Assembly: GCF_000696575.1 (NCBI RefSeq)
Contig: NZ_JMSQ01000005.1
Span: 124,001-188,000, forward strand
DNA: 64,000 nt
Direction: 5' to 3'
Source of the DNA: Siccibacter colletis
Lineage (GTDB): Bacteria > Pseudomonadota > Gammaproteobacteria > Enterobacterales > Enterobacteriaceae
Shown here: piece after piece, positions 28,038 to 37,322 of the stretch
Layout of the letters: each line of letters starts with the position of its first letter
Numbering within the stretch: position 1 is the stretch's first letter
The notes under the pieces: model-generated
Databases searched by the model: none
What the model was told of the DNA's origin: nothing
What the model saw: the letters and a program-made list of their open reading frames with translations, nothing else
Position numbers and translations under genes: made by a program

Positions 28038-31000
28038 ATGAAAAGAATGTTGATCAACGCAACTCAGCAAGAAGAGTTGCGTGTCGCCCTTGTGGATGGG
28101 CAGCGCCTGTACGACCTGGATATCGAAAGCCCAGGGCACGAGCAGAAAAAAGCGAACATTTACAAAGGTAAAATTACCCGTATCGAACCCAGTCTTGAAG
28201 CCGCGTTTGTTGACTACGGCGCTGAAAGACACGGTTTCCTCCCTCTTAAAGAAATCGCCCGCGAATACTTCCCTTCTAACTACTCGTCACACGGTCGTCC
28301 AAACATTAAAGACGTGCTGCGTGAAGGTCAGGAAGTCATTGTTCAGATCGATAAAGAAGAACGTGGTAACAAAGGTGCCGCGCTCACGACCTTTATCAGC
28401 CTGGCGGGTAGCTATCTGGTTCTGATGCCGAACAACCCGCGTGCCGGGGGTATTTCCCGCCGCATCGAAGGCGATGACCGCACCGAGCTGAAAGAAGCGC
28501 TGTCCAGCCTGGAACTGCCGGATGGCATGGGTCTTATCGTGCGTACCGCTGGCGTGGGCAAATCTGCCGAAGCGCTGCAGTGGGATCTGAGCTTCCGCCT
28601 TAAGCACTGGGAAGCTATTCAGAAAGCCGCGGAAAGCCGCCCTGCCCCGTTCCTGATCCATCAGGAAAGCAACGTCATTGTGCGTGCCTTCCGCGACTAC
28701 CTGCGTCAGGACATCGGCGAAATACTTATCGATAACCCGAAAGTGCTCGAGCTTGCGCGCCAGCACATCGCCGCGCTGGGTCGTCCGGATTTCAGCAGCA
28801 AAATTAAGCTCTACACCGGTGAAATTCCGCTGTTCAGCCACTACCAGATCGAATCTCAGATTGAGTCTGCCTTCCAGCGCGAAGTGCGCCTGCCGTCCGG
28901 CGGCTCGATCGTTATTGACTCCACCGAAGCGCTGACCGCTATCGATATCAACTCCGCTCGCGCTACCCGCGGCGGCGATATCGAAGAGACCGCGTTCAAT
29001 ACCAACCTGGAAGCGGCAGACGAAATCGCCCGCCAGCTGCGTCTGCGCGACCTCGGCGGCCTGATCGTTATCGACTTCATCGACATGACGCCGGTACGCC
29101 ACCAGCGCGCGGTTGAAAACCGTCTGCGTGAAGCGGTACGTCAGGATCGTGCGCGTATCCAGATTAGCCATATCTCCCGTTTCGGCCTGCTGGAAATGTC
29201 CCGTCAGCGCCTCAGCCCGTCACTGGGCGAGTCCAGCCATCACGTCTGCCCGCGCTGTAGCGGCACCGGCACCATCCGTGATAACGAATCGCTGGCGCTC
29301 TCTATTCTGCGTCTCATTGAAGAAGAAGCGCTGAAAGAGAACACCCAGGAAGTGCACGCTATCGTTCCGGTGCAGGTTGCCTCTTACCTGCTGAACGAAA
29401 AGCGCGAAGCCATCAGCGCCATCGAAAAACGCCAGGGCGGCGTGCGCTGCGTCATCGTGCCAAACGATCAGATGCAGACCCCGCACTACTCCGTCCTGCG
29501 CGTGCGCAAAGGCGAAGAGACGCATACCCTGAGCTACATGCTGCCGAAGCTGCATGAAGAAGCCATGGCGCTGCCTTCTGACGATGAGTATGCCGAGCGT
29601 AAACGTCCGGAGCAGCCTGCGCTGGCCACCTTCGTGATGCCTGACGTACCGCCTGCCCCGCAGGCTGAGCCGAAAGCTGCCGCGGCGCCAGAGAAGAAAG
29701 CCGACGCGAAGCCGCAGCCAGCCAGCGAGGCGCCGGGCCTGTTTGGCCGACTCGTTCGCTCGCTGAAATCGCTGTTTGCCTCTGAGCCTGCCGTTGAAGC
29801 TAAACCGGCTGCTGAAGAGAAGAAAGCCAACCCCGAAGGCAAGCAGAACGAACGTCGTAAACCGCGCCAGAACAATCGCCGCGATCGCAACAGCCGTGAT
29901 AACCGCGACCGTGACCGCGACAACCGTGAAGGTCGTGACAACCGCGATAATCGTGATAACCGCAACGACAGCGCCGAAGGCCGCGAGTCTCGCGACGAGA
30001 ACCGCCGCAACCGTCGTCAGGCGCAGCAGCAGAACGCCGAGACGCGTGATGCCCGCCAGCAGCCGGTCGCTGAAGAAGGTGACAAGCCGAAAGGGCGTGA
30101 CGAGCAGCCGCGTCGTGAACGCAACCGTCGTCGCTCCGATGATAAGCGTCAGGCCCAGCAGGAAGTTAAAGCCCTGCAGCGCGACGAGCAGCCGCAGCCA
30201 GAGGTGGAAACCGAGCAGGACGATCGCGTTCAGACGCTGCCGCGCCGCAAGCCGCGTCAGCTGAGCCAGAAAGTGCGTATCACCTCTGAAGCCGATAACG
30301 CCGCTGTTGAAACCCAGCAGGAGCCGGTTGCCGAGACCAGCACCGAAGTGGCAACGCGTCCGCTGCCGGTGGCTGTCGACAGCGCCGTCGAGCAGGATGA
30401 AAACGGTGAAGCGCGTACCGATGCCGCTGGCATGCCGCGTCGCTCACGTCGCTCTCCGCGTCACCTGCGCGTCAGTGGTCAGCGTCGTCGTCGTTACCGT
30501 GACGAGCGTTACCCGACCCAGTCGCCGATGCCGCTGACCGTCGCCTGCGCCTCGCCGGAAATGGCCTCGGGTAAAGTGTGGATCCGCTATCCGGTTGCCA
30601 GCCTGCCAGAGCAAGCCTCTGAAGGTTTCGGCGAGATGGAAACCATCGTGGCCGAGCCGGTAGAAAACACCATTGCCGTGGCCGCACAGGCACTGACCGT
30701 GGAGCCAGAAGCACCGGTTGCACAGCCTGAAGCGCCGGTCGTTGAAACCACGCATCCGGAAGTGATTGCCGCACCGGTAGACGAGCAGCCGCAGATTGTG
30801 GCTGACGAAGACCAGGCGGTTGCCCGCACGGTAGCAGAAGAGGCGAAACCGGCGGAAAGCGAAACCGACCGTCGCGACGAGATCGCTGCTGAAATCGCGC
30901 AGATTGCACCTGCTATCGAAGACGCGACCGTAGAAGCACCGCAGGACGCCGAAGCAACTCAGGAAGCAGTAGCGCCTCAGGAAGCGGCAGCACCGCAGGA

Positions 31001-31289
31001 AGAGGTTAAGGCCGACGCGCCTGCCGCTGCAGCACCGGTTGTTGCTGAGCAAGCGCCGGTTGCGCCGGTAGCCACCTCTCCGGTACTGCCGAAAAATGCG
31101 CCAGCGGTCACGCGTCACGCCACGGCCCCAATGACCCGCGCGCCGGCACCGGAATATGTTCCGGAAGCGCCGCGTCACAGCGACTGGGTTCGTCCGGCGT
31201 TTGACTTCGAGGGTAAAGGCTCTGCGGGTGGTCATAGCGCGACTCACCAGGCTACCGCCCCGGCGACACGCCCACCGGCAGTGGAGTAA
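28038..31289 (+). CDS. rne: Ribonuclease E, degradosome scaffold
   Basis: Essential endonuclease for mRNA decay and rRNA/tRNA processing. 1083 aa (E. coli 1061). Catalytic half 1-~529: S1 domain about 35-125, DNase I-like part with catalytic Asp303 (TAIDINSAR) and Asp346 (IVIDFIDM), Zn-link CPRC about 404-407. The rest is a disordered scaffold: membrane-targeting helix [17 protein letters not shown] (about 570-586), Arg-rich AR1 [13 protein letters not shown], a long Arg/Asp/Asn repeat, AR2 [25 protein letters not shown], the enolase site after it, and a C-terminal PNPase-binding end. Scaffold sequence and length vary; functional motifs are kept. Confidence 0.98.
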   Translation: MKRMLINATQQEELRVALVDGQRLYDLDIESPGHEQKKANIYKGKITRIEPSLEAAFVDYGAERHGFLPLKEIAREYFPSNYSSHGRPNIKDVLREGQEVIVQIDKEERGNKGAALTTFISLAGSYLVLMPNNPRAGGISRRIEGDDRTELKEALSSLELPDGMGLIVRTAGVGKSAEALQWDLSFRLKHWEAIQKAAESRPAPFLIHQESNVIVRAFRDYLRQDIGEILIDNPKVLELARQHIAALGRPDFSSKIKLYTGEIPLFSHYQIESQIESAFQREVRLPSGGSIVIDSTEALTAIDINSARATRGGDIEETAFNTNLEAADEIARQLRLRDLGGLIVIDFIDMTPVRHQRAVENRLREAVRQDRARIQISHISRFGLLEMSRQRLSPSLGESSHHVCPRCSGTGTIRDNESLALSILRLIEEEALKENTQEVHAIVPVQVASYLLNEKREAISAIEKRQGGVRCVIVPNDQMQTPHYSVLRVRKGEETHTLSYMLPKLHEEAMALPSDDEYAERKRPEQPALATFVMPDVPPAPQAEPKAAAAPEKKADAKPQPASEAPGLFGRLVRSLKSLFASEPAVEAKPAAEEKKANPEGKQNERRKPRQNNRRDRNSRDNRDRDRDNREGRDNRDNRDNRNDSAEGRESRDENRRNRRQAQQQNAETRDARQQPVAEEGDKPKGRDEQPRRERNRRRSDDKRQAQQEVKALQRDEQPQPEVETEQDDRVQTLPRRKPRQLSQKVRITSEADNAAVETQQEPVAETSTEVATRPLPVAVDSAVEQDENGEARTDAAGMPRRSRRSPRHLRVSGQRRRRYRDERYPTQSPMPLTVACASPEMASGKVWIRYPVASLPEQASEGFGEMETIVAEPVENTIAVAAQALTVEPEAPVAQPEAPVVETTHPEVIAAPVDEQPQIVADEDQAVARTVAEEAKPAESETDRRDEIAAEIAQIAPAIEDATVEAPQDAEATQEAVAPQEAAAPQEEVKADAPAAAAPVVAEQAPVAPVATSPVLPKNAPAVTRHATAPMTRAPAPEYVPEAPRHSDWVRPAFDFEGKGSAGGHSATHQATAPATRPPAVE
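29890..29970 (+). repeat. Degenerate 9-base tandem repeat coding Arg-Asp-Asn in rne
   Basis: Imperfect repeats of CGTGATAAC/CGCGACAAC/CGTGACCGC units code the tract [20 protein letters not shown] and beyond, next to AR1. In E. coli the same place has a shorter Arg/Asp/Glu tract, so the repeat probably arose by slippage. Confidence 0.75.
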
Positions 31290-31302
31290 TCCTCAGCCGC
31301 TT

Positions 31303-31333
31303 AAAAAGCCGACCTCAGGGTCGGCTTTTTTTT
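31303..31333. terminator. Terminator of rne, containing the lysR stop
   Basis: AAAAAGCCGACC-TCAG-GGTCGGCTTTTTTTT, perfect 12-base stem. It terminates rne; on the other strand it also ends in a T-run. The minus-strand lysR stop codon (31317-31315) lies inside the stem. Confidence 0.92.
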
Positions 31334-32256
31334 GGTGCCTGCATCCCGGATAACCCCGGCATCACCTCGCGCATCAGCGCCAGAAACCGGCACAGCCGCG
31401 CGGGCTGGTAGCGGGCATGGGGATAGACCAGCCGTACCGGCAGCATCGCGGCCTGCCACGCCGGCAGCAGATTCACCAGTCTGCCCTGCGCCAGCTCCTC
31501 CTGGACCACCCAGGCAGAGACCACCGCGGCCCCCAGCCCGGCCAGCGCCGCCCCTTTTATCGCATACAGGCTGTCTGAGCTAAGGCGCGGACTCATTGGC
31601 ACCTGAACTGCCTCGCCTGTATCGGCATGGGTCAGCGTCACTTCATGGCGGTAAAAGGTGTTGAGGGCCACCCAGGGTAGCCGCGCCAGATCGTTTATCT
31701 CCTCAACCGCTGGCGAGCGGGCCAGCAGTTCCGGGGAAGCAATCACAATGCGCGGCACTTCGGCCAGCAGCACCGCCACGTTAGCGGGATCGCTCTCGAC
31801 GCCAACCTGAATCGCGCAGTCGATGTTTTCCGCCAGAAAATCCACGCTCTTATCATTGAGCATCCACTCCACCGACAGCTTGCTGTGCTCCAGCAAAAAC
31901 TGCGTCAGCGGCACCAGCAGTTGCTCCTGGCCAAACGCATGGGGCGCGCGCACCCGCAATACCCCCACCGGCTCTTCGTCAGCATGTTTCAGCTCATCCT
32001 CCATCGCCTGCCACCCGGCCAGCAGGATCTGACCGTGGTGGTAGCAGCGCTCGCCGTCGTCGGTAAGCTTCATGGCATGGGTGGAACGCAGCAGCAGCTT
32101 CGCACCGAGCAGCGTCTCCAGAGTCTGCAATCGCCGACTGACCGTAGCCTGAGTGGTCCCCAGCAGCCCAGCGGCAGCAGAGAGCGAACCACTCTCGACG
32201 ATGCGCGCAAAGGTCATCATCAGCTCCAGCCGGTCTATACGCTCTTGTCGTTTCAT
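31315..32256 (-). CDS. LysR-family transcriptional regulator of unknown target
   Basis: 313 aa from ATG 32256. N-terminal winged helix-turn-helix at about 10-70 (LMMTFARIVESGSLSAAAGL, then TQATVSRRLQTLETLLGAKLLLRSTHAMKLTDDG), then a linker helix and a substrate-binding domain of the CrgA/PcaQ-like group (VGVLRVRAPHAFGQEQLLVPL). ATG 32256 has GAAGG upstream; ATG 32271 is an in-frame alternative lying in a LysR-type operator. The last codons (KKSRP) are coded by the rne terminator stem. Divergent from an MFS transporter gene 110 bases away, which it most likely controls. Not present at this position in E. coli, so an accessory insertion. Confidence 0.9.
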   Translation of the reverse strand: MKRQERIDRLELMMTFARIVESGSLSAAAGLLGTTQATVSRRLQTLETLLGAKLLLRSTHAMKLTDDGERCYHHGQILLAGWQAMEDELKHADEEPVGVLRVRAPHAFGQEQLLVPLTQFLLEHSKLSVEWMLNDKSVDFLAENIDCAIQVGVESDPANVAVLLAEVPRIVIASPELLARSPAVEEINDLARLPWVALNTFYRHEVTLTHADTGEAVQVPMSPRLSSDSLYAIKGAALAGLGAAVVSAWVVQEELAQGRLVNLLPAWQAAMLPVRLVYPHARYQPARLCRFLALMREVMPGLSGMQAPKKSRP

Positions 32257-32269
32257 AAAACCTTCATTC

Positions 32270-32284
32270 ATACGCCAGACGTAT
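32270..32284. promoter_or_regulatory. LysR-type T-N11-A operator candidate
   Basis: ATACG-CCAGA-CGTAT inverted repeat containing T-N11-A, located in the lysR/MFS divergent promoter region just before lysR. Consistent with autoregulation and control of the transporter. Confidence 0.5.
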
Positions 32285-32366
32285 AACTGTTTTACCACCG
32301 CCCCGGCTACCAGGCTATCCGTTAACAGGTAAAAATGCCGCCACAGACCTGATGAGGAATAAGACC

Positions 32367-33587
32367 ATGAGTACAACCCGCACTGCCCCCGGCGCTTCGC
32401 TGGTTATTTTTATCCTTGCCCTGGCGGCAGGGCTGAGCGTTGCCTCCATCTATTACGCGCAGCCGATCCTGCCGCTGATGGGTAACGCCCTGCATCTGAG
32501 CGTCAACGGCATGGGGCTGATCCCGACCCTGACCCAGGTCGGTTACGCCCTCGGCATTCTGTTTCTGCTGCCGCTCGGTGACCGCCACGACCGCCGCACG
32601 CTGATCCTGATAAAAAGCGGCGCGCTGGCTGGCATGCTGGCCCTGTGCAGTTTCGCCGGCGGCCTGAATGCGCTGCTGGTGATCAGCCTGCTCATCGGCA
32701 TGATGGCGACCATGGCGCAGGACATTGTTCCCGCCGCCGCCATGCTGGCCCCGGAAGGGAAACAGGGGAAAACCGTCGGCACCGTGATGACAGGGCTGCT
32801 GCTGGGTATCCTGCTGTCGCGCACCGTGAGCGGTTTGATCGGTGAAGGATTCGGCTGGCGCGTAATGTATCAGCTTGCCGCCGCGAGCATTGCCTTTGTC
32901 GGCGTGCTGCTGTGGGCGGTACTGCCGCGCTTCCACGCCCATTCGACGCTGAGCTACCCGGCGCTGATGAAATCAATGGCGCACCTGTGGCTGCGCTATC
33001 CGGAACTGCGCAGCGCCGCGCTGGCCCAGGGGTTTCTCTCTGTTGCCTTCAGCGCGTTCTGGTCCACGCTGGCGCTGATGCTGCTGGAAAACTATCACCT
33101 CGGAAGTGCCGTTGCCGGTGGCTTCGGTATCGCCGGTGCGGCAGGCGCCCTGGCCGCACCGCTGGCGGGTGCACTGGCTGACCGTACCGGCCCGGCACGC
33201 GTAACCCAGTTAGGCTCGGCGCTGGTTATCGTCTCCTTTGCACTGATGTTCACCCTGCCCCTGCTCTCACCGCACTGGCAGCTGGTGATTATTGCCGTCA
33301 GCGCCGTTGGTTTTGACTTCGGCCTGCAGGCGTCGCTGGTGTCACACCAGACGCTGGTCTACAGCCTGGAGCCGGCTGCACGTGGCCGTCTGAACGCCCT
33401 CCTGTTTACCGTGGTGTTTGTCGGTATGGCGCTGGGTTCGGTGCTGGGTGCCCGGGCCTGGGAGATGGCGGGCTGGAACGCGGTGGTGGGACTTGCCGCG
33501 CTGATGGCGGCAATAGCGCTGGCGATTCGCCTGATGGACGCGGCGCGCGTGTCACGCACTGCCCGCCTCTGCGCCAGTCAACGCTAA
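32367..33587 (+). CDS. MFS transporter (DHA1-like), substrate unknown
   Basis: 406 aa with about twelve hydrophobic segments. The loop 2-3 motif of the major facilitator superfamily is present as LPLGDRHDRRTLI, and a similar repeat GALADRTGPARV starts the second half. ASIYYAQPILPLMG near the N-terminus is typical of a group of proton-coupled drug/metabolite exporters found beside LysR genes. ATG 32367 follows GAGGAAT at good spacing; ATG 32352 is an alternative. No plus-strand terminator with a T-run follows. Substrate cannot be read from sequence; an efflux role is likely. Forms an accessory pair with the divergent lysR. Confidence 0.88.
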   Translation: MSTTRTAPGASLVIFILALAAGLSVASIYYAQPILPLMGNALHLSVNGMGLIPTLTQVGYALGILFLLPLGDRHDRRTLILIKSGALAGMLALCSFAGGLNALLVISLLIGMMATMAQDIVPAAAMLAPEGKQGKTVGTVMTGLLLGILLSRTVSGLIGEGFGWRVMYQLAAASIAFVGVLLWAVLPRFHAHSTLSYPALMKSMAHLWLRYPELRSAALAQGFLSVAFSAFWSTLALMLLENYHLGSAVAGGFGIAGAAGALAAPLAGALADRTGPARVTQLGSALVIVSFALMFTLPLLSPHWQLVIIAVSAVGFDFGLQASLVSHQTLVYSLEPAARGRLNALLFTVVFVGMALGSVLGARAWEMAGWNAVVGLAALMAAIALAIRLMDAARVSRTARLCASQR

Positions 33588-33620
33588 AAAAAAGCCCGCT
33601 CCGGGGTGAAGGGAGCGGGC
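33586..33620 (-). terminator. Distal terminator of the flgKL transcript
   Basis: Minus-strand GCCCGCTCC...GGAGCGGGC stem followed by TTTTTTTT. It abuts the MFS stop codon on the other strand. Confidence 0.88.
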
Positions 33621-33625
33621 GTAAA

Positions 33626-33652
33626 AAACATGCCCAGTTTCAAGACATGTTT
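33626..33652 (-). terminator. Proximal hairpin in flgL 3' UTR
   Basis: Minus-strand AAACATGTC...GGCATGTTT stem (one G-T pair) followed by TTTAC, 13 bases after the flgL stop and just before the stronger terminator. Confidence 0.6.
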
Positions 33653-33665
33653 AAATTCGTTGTAA

Positions 33666-34628
33666 TTATCGGTTTAACTGGAAAAGAGACATCCCTTGCA
33701 TATCGCTGAAAGACTTATAGGAAGCCTGAAGCGCAGCCTGCTGCATGGTGTAGTTCGAGATGGTTTCGTTCCAGTCAACGTCTACCAGCGCGCTCATCTG
33801 CGCGGTCTGGATCAGTTTGCGGTCTTCACCCAGCGAGTCGAGGTTATCAAGCTCATTAAGCTGCGTACCCAGCTCAGCCTGAACGGTAGAGACGTTGTTC
33901 AGGGAGTTCTTCAGGCCGCGCGAGGTTTTCGCTACCGCGTCCATCAGAGCCTGCTGATCGGCATCACTCAGCCCTTCACGCGGGGTGTTCAGGGCGGCAA
34001 TCGCGGTATCCAGCATGTTGAACACGTTGGTTTCGCTCGGCGTACCGTCCGGCTCAGGAATGGCGTTGCTGGTGATACGGTCGAACACGTCGCTGCCGAT
34101 ATGGCCGATAACCATGGTGCGCGAGCTGTCCACGTTCTGGGTAATGTTCTCGGTGCCGCCGCCGTAGGTTACGCTGCCCGCCGCACCGGTAAACGGCGCG
34201 CTCTGGGTCTGGTAACCGGCGAAGATGTAGCGGCCGTTACCGTCAGTGCTGTTCGCGAGGTTCAGCAGCTGATCGCGCAGCCCCTGCAGCTCGGTGCCCA
34301 GCGAGGCACGGTCGTCATCGCTCAGGGTGCCGTTCGCCGCATAGACGATTTTTTCCGACGCGGACGTAATTACGGTGGTCGCCTGACTCAGCACGTTGGT
34401 CTCCAGGGAGACTTTCTGGTTGGCGAAGTCACGCGCTACCGCGTACTGGCTGTTCTGCGCCTGGGCCTGAGAGAGCACCACGGCCTGCGCCGCGGCAATC
34501 GGATCGTCAGACGGACGGTTAACGCGTTTACCGGTGGACATTTGCTCACCGTAGTTCAGCCAGGTGGTCTGCGCGTCGCTGATACCGCGCATGCTCTGCT
34601 GATACATCATTTGGGTACTGATACGCAT
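33666..34628 (-). CDS. flgL: Flagellar hook-filament junction protein FlgL (HAP3)
   Basis: Second junction protein between hook and filament. 320 aa (E. coli 317). Typical flagellin-like coiled-coil ends: N-terminal MRISTQMMYQQSMRGISDAQ with TGKRVNRPSDDPIAA, and C-terminal helix QMSALVDVDWNETISNYTMQ. The central region is beta-rich and variable. Follows flgK by 14 bases; the transcript ends in two hairpins. Confidence 0.97.
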   Translation of the reverse strand: MRISTQMMYQQSMRGISDAQTTWLNYGEQMSTGKRVNRPSDDPIAAAQAVVLSQAQAQNSQYAVARDFANQKVSLETNVLSQATTVITSASEKIVYAANGTLSDDDRASLGTELQGLRDQLLNLANSTDGNGRYIFAGYQTQSAPFTGAAGSVTYGGGTENITQNVDSSRTMVIGHIGSDVFDRITSNAIPEPDGTPSETNVFNMLDTAIAALNTPREGLSDADQQALMDAVAKTSRGLKNSLNNVSTVQAELGTQLNELDNLDSLGEDRKLIQTAQMSALVDVDWNETISNYTMQQAALQASYKSFSDMQGMSLFQLNR

Positions 34629-34642
34629 CGTGCTGTTCCCTG

Positions 34643-36298
34643 TTAACGGATCTGGAGAATGGCATCAAACAGAGCTGATGCGGTTTGCAGAACCTGTGCG
34701 TTCGCCAGGTAGTACTGCTGATAGCGCTGCAGGTTGCCGTACTCTTCATCTAGGTTAACCCCGGAGACGGATTGCTGCTGGTTCGTCAGCTGGGTAACCA
34801 CATTGCCCTGCGTGGTGCTGGAGGTTTTCAGGGTGTTGGTGGTGTTACCCACGGTGCTGACCATTGCCGCATACGCATCGTTGAAGGTTTTGTTGCCACC
34901 CACTTTTTTGCTGTTCTGCAGATCGAGCAGCGCCTGGCCGTTACGGTTGTCGCTTTCGCCCGCTGCCGGATCGGCGGCCATGGCGATTTCGCTCTCTTCG
35001 GTAACGTTGACGTCCATTTCAATGACCGTCCCGTCGTAAGGCTTAACGATAAAGCTGTCTTTGTTGGCCGCCGCACCGGTGATATCCACCTTCAGGCCAT
35101 CGAACTCCAGACCGGTGATATTGCCTGCGCCGTCATCAGTAACGGTCGCGGTCGCGGTGGTGTTGTCCGACAGACGGGTTACCGTCCAGTCAGTGCCGTT
35201 GAAAGAGAGCTTGTAGTCGGTGGCTTTCATCGCGCCGCTGTCGGTCATGCTGGTGGTCAGCGCTGCCGAGCCGGTGTTGCGCGCATTGGCCAGCGTGGTC
35301 GAGCCGCCGAAGTTGAAGAATGCTTTACCCGGGTTGCCTTCCGCATCAAAGCCCAGTTCGTGCTGCTTGTTGAACGAATCGGCAAAGGAGACTGCCAGCT
35401 GGCCGAGGCTGTTACGCGCCTGGTCCAGGTCCTGGGAACGGAAGGTCATCAGGCCGCCGAGTGAACCGGTGGTGATCAGCTTCTCAGGAATTTCGATGTT
35501 GCCGGCGATTTTATCCACGTAGGCCACCGCCATACGTGAAGGATCGGCGTTGGACGGCACGGCCGCCAGCTGGTTCGCGGTGGTGCCCTGCACCAGGGTA
35601 TAGCCGTTCGCCATCGTCAGGTTGACGGTGCCGCCGTCCTGGACAGAAACGTCCACGCCCACGACGCGGTTCAGCTCGGTAATCAGCTGATCGCGCTGAT
35701 CCAGCAGGTCGTTCGGCGTCTGGCCGCTGCCCATCGCGGTCATGCGGGTGATCTGGTTGTTCAGGTTGGCGATCTGCGTGGAGTAGTTGTTGATCTGCTC
35801 AACGCTTGAAGAAATCGCGGTATTCACCTGTTTCTCCTGCTCGCGCAGGTAGTTATCCACCACCTTGAACTGGCTGACCACGCCGTCGGCTTTGCCGAGC
35901 AGGGTCTGACGCGCGGCCGGATCTTCGGCGTTGCTCACCAGGGTCTGCATGGATTTGAAGAAATCCTGCATGGTGGTGGAGAGGTTATTGGTGGTGCCAG
36001 AGAGCATGTCGTTGATTTTTGACATCTGCTGATAGCGCGACGTCAGGCCGCTGCTCTGGTTTTCCGCTGCACGCAGCTGGTTGGTGACGAAGGTATCGTA
36101 TTCGCGCTGCACGCCGGACACGTATACACCGTTACCGATCCAGCCGCCGGAACTCAGGGTGCTGTTTGTTTGCCCCAGAACCGTGGTCTGACGGGTATAA
36201 CCGGCAACGTTATAGTTAGAGATGTTATTACTCACCGTATTCAGTGCGTTTTGAGCCGCACCCAGCCCACTCATCGCACTATTAATCAAGCTAGACAT
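34643..36298 (-). CDS. flgK: Flagellar hook-associated protein FlgK (HAP1)
   Basis: First junction protein on the hook tip. 551 aa (E. coli 547). Conserved N-terminus MSSLINSAMSGLGAAQNALN and C-terminal helix SGVNLDEEYGNLQRYQQYYLANAQVL; the middle (about 300-450) is variable and rich in Thr/Asp. Exported by the type III apparatus with chaperone FlgN (encoded at 44751). A sigma-28 promoter lies directly upstream. Confidence 0.98.
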   Translation of the reverse strand: MSSLINSAMSGLGAAQNALNTVSNNISNYNVAGYTRQTTVLGQTNSTLSSGGWIGNGVYVSGVQREYDTFVTNQLRAAENQSSGLTSRYQQMSKINDMLSGTTNNLSTTMQDFFKSMQTLVSNAEDPAARQTLLGKADGVVSQFKVVDNYLREQEKQVNTAISSSVEQINNYSTQIANLNNQITRMTAMGSGQTPNDLLDQRDQLITELNRVVGVDVSVQDGGTVNLTMANGYTLVQGTTANQLAAVPSNADPSRMAVAYVDKIAGNIEIPEKLITTGSLGGLMTFRSQDLDQARNSLGQLAVSFADSFNKQHELGFDAEGNPGKAFFNFGGSTTLANARNTGSAALTTSMTDSGAMKATDYKLSFNGTDWTVTRLSDNTTATATVTDDGAGNITGLEFDGLKVDITGAAANKDSFIVKPYDGTVIEMDVNVTEESEIAMAADPAAGESDNRNGQALLDLQNSKKVGGNKTFNDAYAAMVSTVGNTTNTLKTSSTTQGNVVTQLTNQQQSVSGVNLDEEYGNLQRYQQYYLANAQVLQTASALFDAILQIR

Positions 36299-36341
36299 GG
36301 AGGTTCCTTATGAACAATCAAGACAGTAGTCCTGATGAAAT

Positions 36342-36368
36342 TTATCGGCAGGACCAGCGCAAACTTGA
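36342..36368 (-). promoter_or_regulatory. Sigma-28 (FliA) promoter of flgKL
   Basis: Minus strand TCAAGTTT-N11-GCCGATAA: seven of eight -35 bases and all -10 bases of the sigma-28 consensus, 44 bases before flgK. Confidence 0.9.
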
Positions 36369-36374
36369 GAAATT

Positions 36375-37322
36375 TCAGAACAGATTCGACAGATCGTTGC
36401 TGTAGGTTTTGCTGACCTTGTCGCTCATCGCTTTCAGCTGCTGAATCATGGTGTTGAGCTTGCGCGCGTAGTTCGGATCGGTCGCGTAACCGGCGCTCTG
36501 CAGCGCCTGCGCCCCCTGCTCCGGCGTAGCCGCGGTGGTCACCGCCGCGTAGCGCGGATTGCGGGTCAGCAGTCCGACGTAATCGGAGAGCGCTTCCAGA
36601 TAGGAGCCGTAAACGCGGAACTTCGCCTTCACTTTCTTCGCTTCGCCGTTCTCGAATTCGGTGGTGGTGATCTCGGTGACCGGCCCCTTCCAGCTGCCGC
36701 TCGCCTTCACGCCGAACAGGTTGAAGCTTGGTTCGCCGCTTTCGGTCTTGATCTGACGCTGGCCCCAGCCCGACTCCAGCGCCGCCTGGGCCAGAATCAG
36801 GTGGTGCGGAATGCCGCTCTGCTGGCTGGCGAGACGCGCCGGCAGCGAGAGCTGCGCCAGGAAGTCCTTGCTGTCGCCGCTCAGCGGTTCGTCATTGCTC
36901 GGCGGCTTCGGCACGGCGCTGCGCACCAGCTGGGTCAGGGTCTGATTTTGATAACTGGTCACCGTTTCCAGCGGGAACTTCATCGGTACCTGCGGCGCCT
37001 CGTCGGCTGGCATCAGCGGCTGGCCGCTCATCTGCTTCACCATCTGCTCCGCAAGACCAAGTCCCTTGCCCGCCGTCATGTGCTGCGCAATCTGCTGGTC
37101 ATACATGCTGGTATAAAGCCGCGTCTGCTCGCTGCTGAACATGCCGTCTTTCGGCAGCGCTTCACGCATGCTTTTCAGCATCATCTGGACAAACATCCCT
37201 TCCACCTGGCGGGCAACCTGCTTGAGGTTGCCCTGTGGGTCTTTCCCGGCCTCGGCTTTCAGGTCGTTGAGCGAGCGGGCGTCAAACGCCGCGCTGGCCA
37301 GCAATTTGCTATCTGTCAGCAT
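36375..37322 (-). CDS. flgJ: FlgJ, rod cap and peptidoglycan hydrolase
   Basis: 315 aa, two domains. The N-terminal ~150 residues act as rod-assembly cap (QVARQVEGMFVQMMLKSMREALPKDGMFSSEQTRLYTSMYDQQIAQHM). The C-terminal half is a beta-N-acetylglucosaminidase that opens the cell wall for the rod; ILAQAALESGWGQRQI carries the catalytic Glu. Start overlaps the flgI stop by one base. Last gene before the flgKL promoter. Confidence 0.97.
   Translation of the reverse strand: MLTDSKLLASAAFDARSLNDLKAEAGKDPQGNLKQVARQVEGMFVQMMLKSMREALPKDGMFSSEQTRLYTSMYDQQIAQHMTAGKGLGLAEQMVKQMSGQPLMPADEAPQVPMKFPLETVTSYQNQTLTQLVRSAVPKPPSNDEPLSGDSKDFLAQLSLPARLASQQSGIPHHLILAQAALESGWGQRQIKTESGEPSFNLFGVKASGSWKGPVTEITTTEFENGEAKKVKAKFRVYGSYLEALSDYVGLLTRNPRYAAVTTAATPEQGAQALQSAGYATDPNYARKLNTMIQQLKAMSDKVSKTYSNDLSNLF

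Noticed and set aside
27987-28232. 81-codon minus-strand ORF antisense to the start of rne, at the position of E. coli yceQ
   Set aside because: It lies over the rne start and leader, has no ribosome-binding site I can see, and its conservation is explained by rne on the other strand.
29534-31247. Long minus-strand ORFs inside rne (158 and 267 codons)
   Set aside because: Antisense frames of the Arg/Glu/Ala-rich scaffold; they read as Arg/Cys/Ser-rich low-complexity protein.
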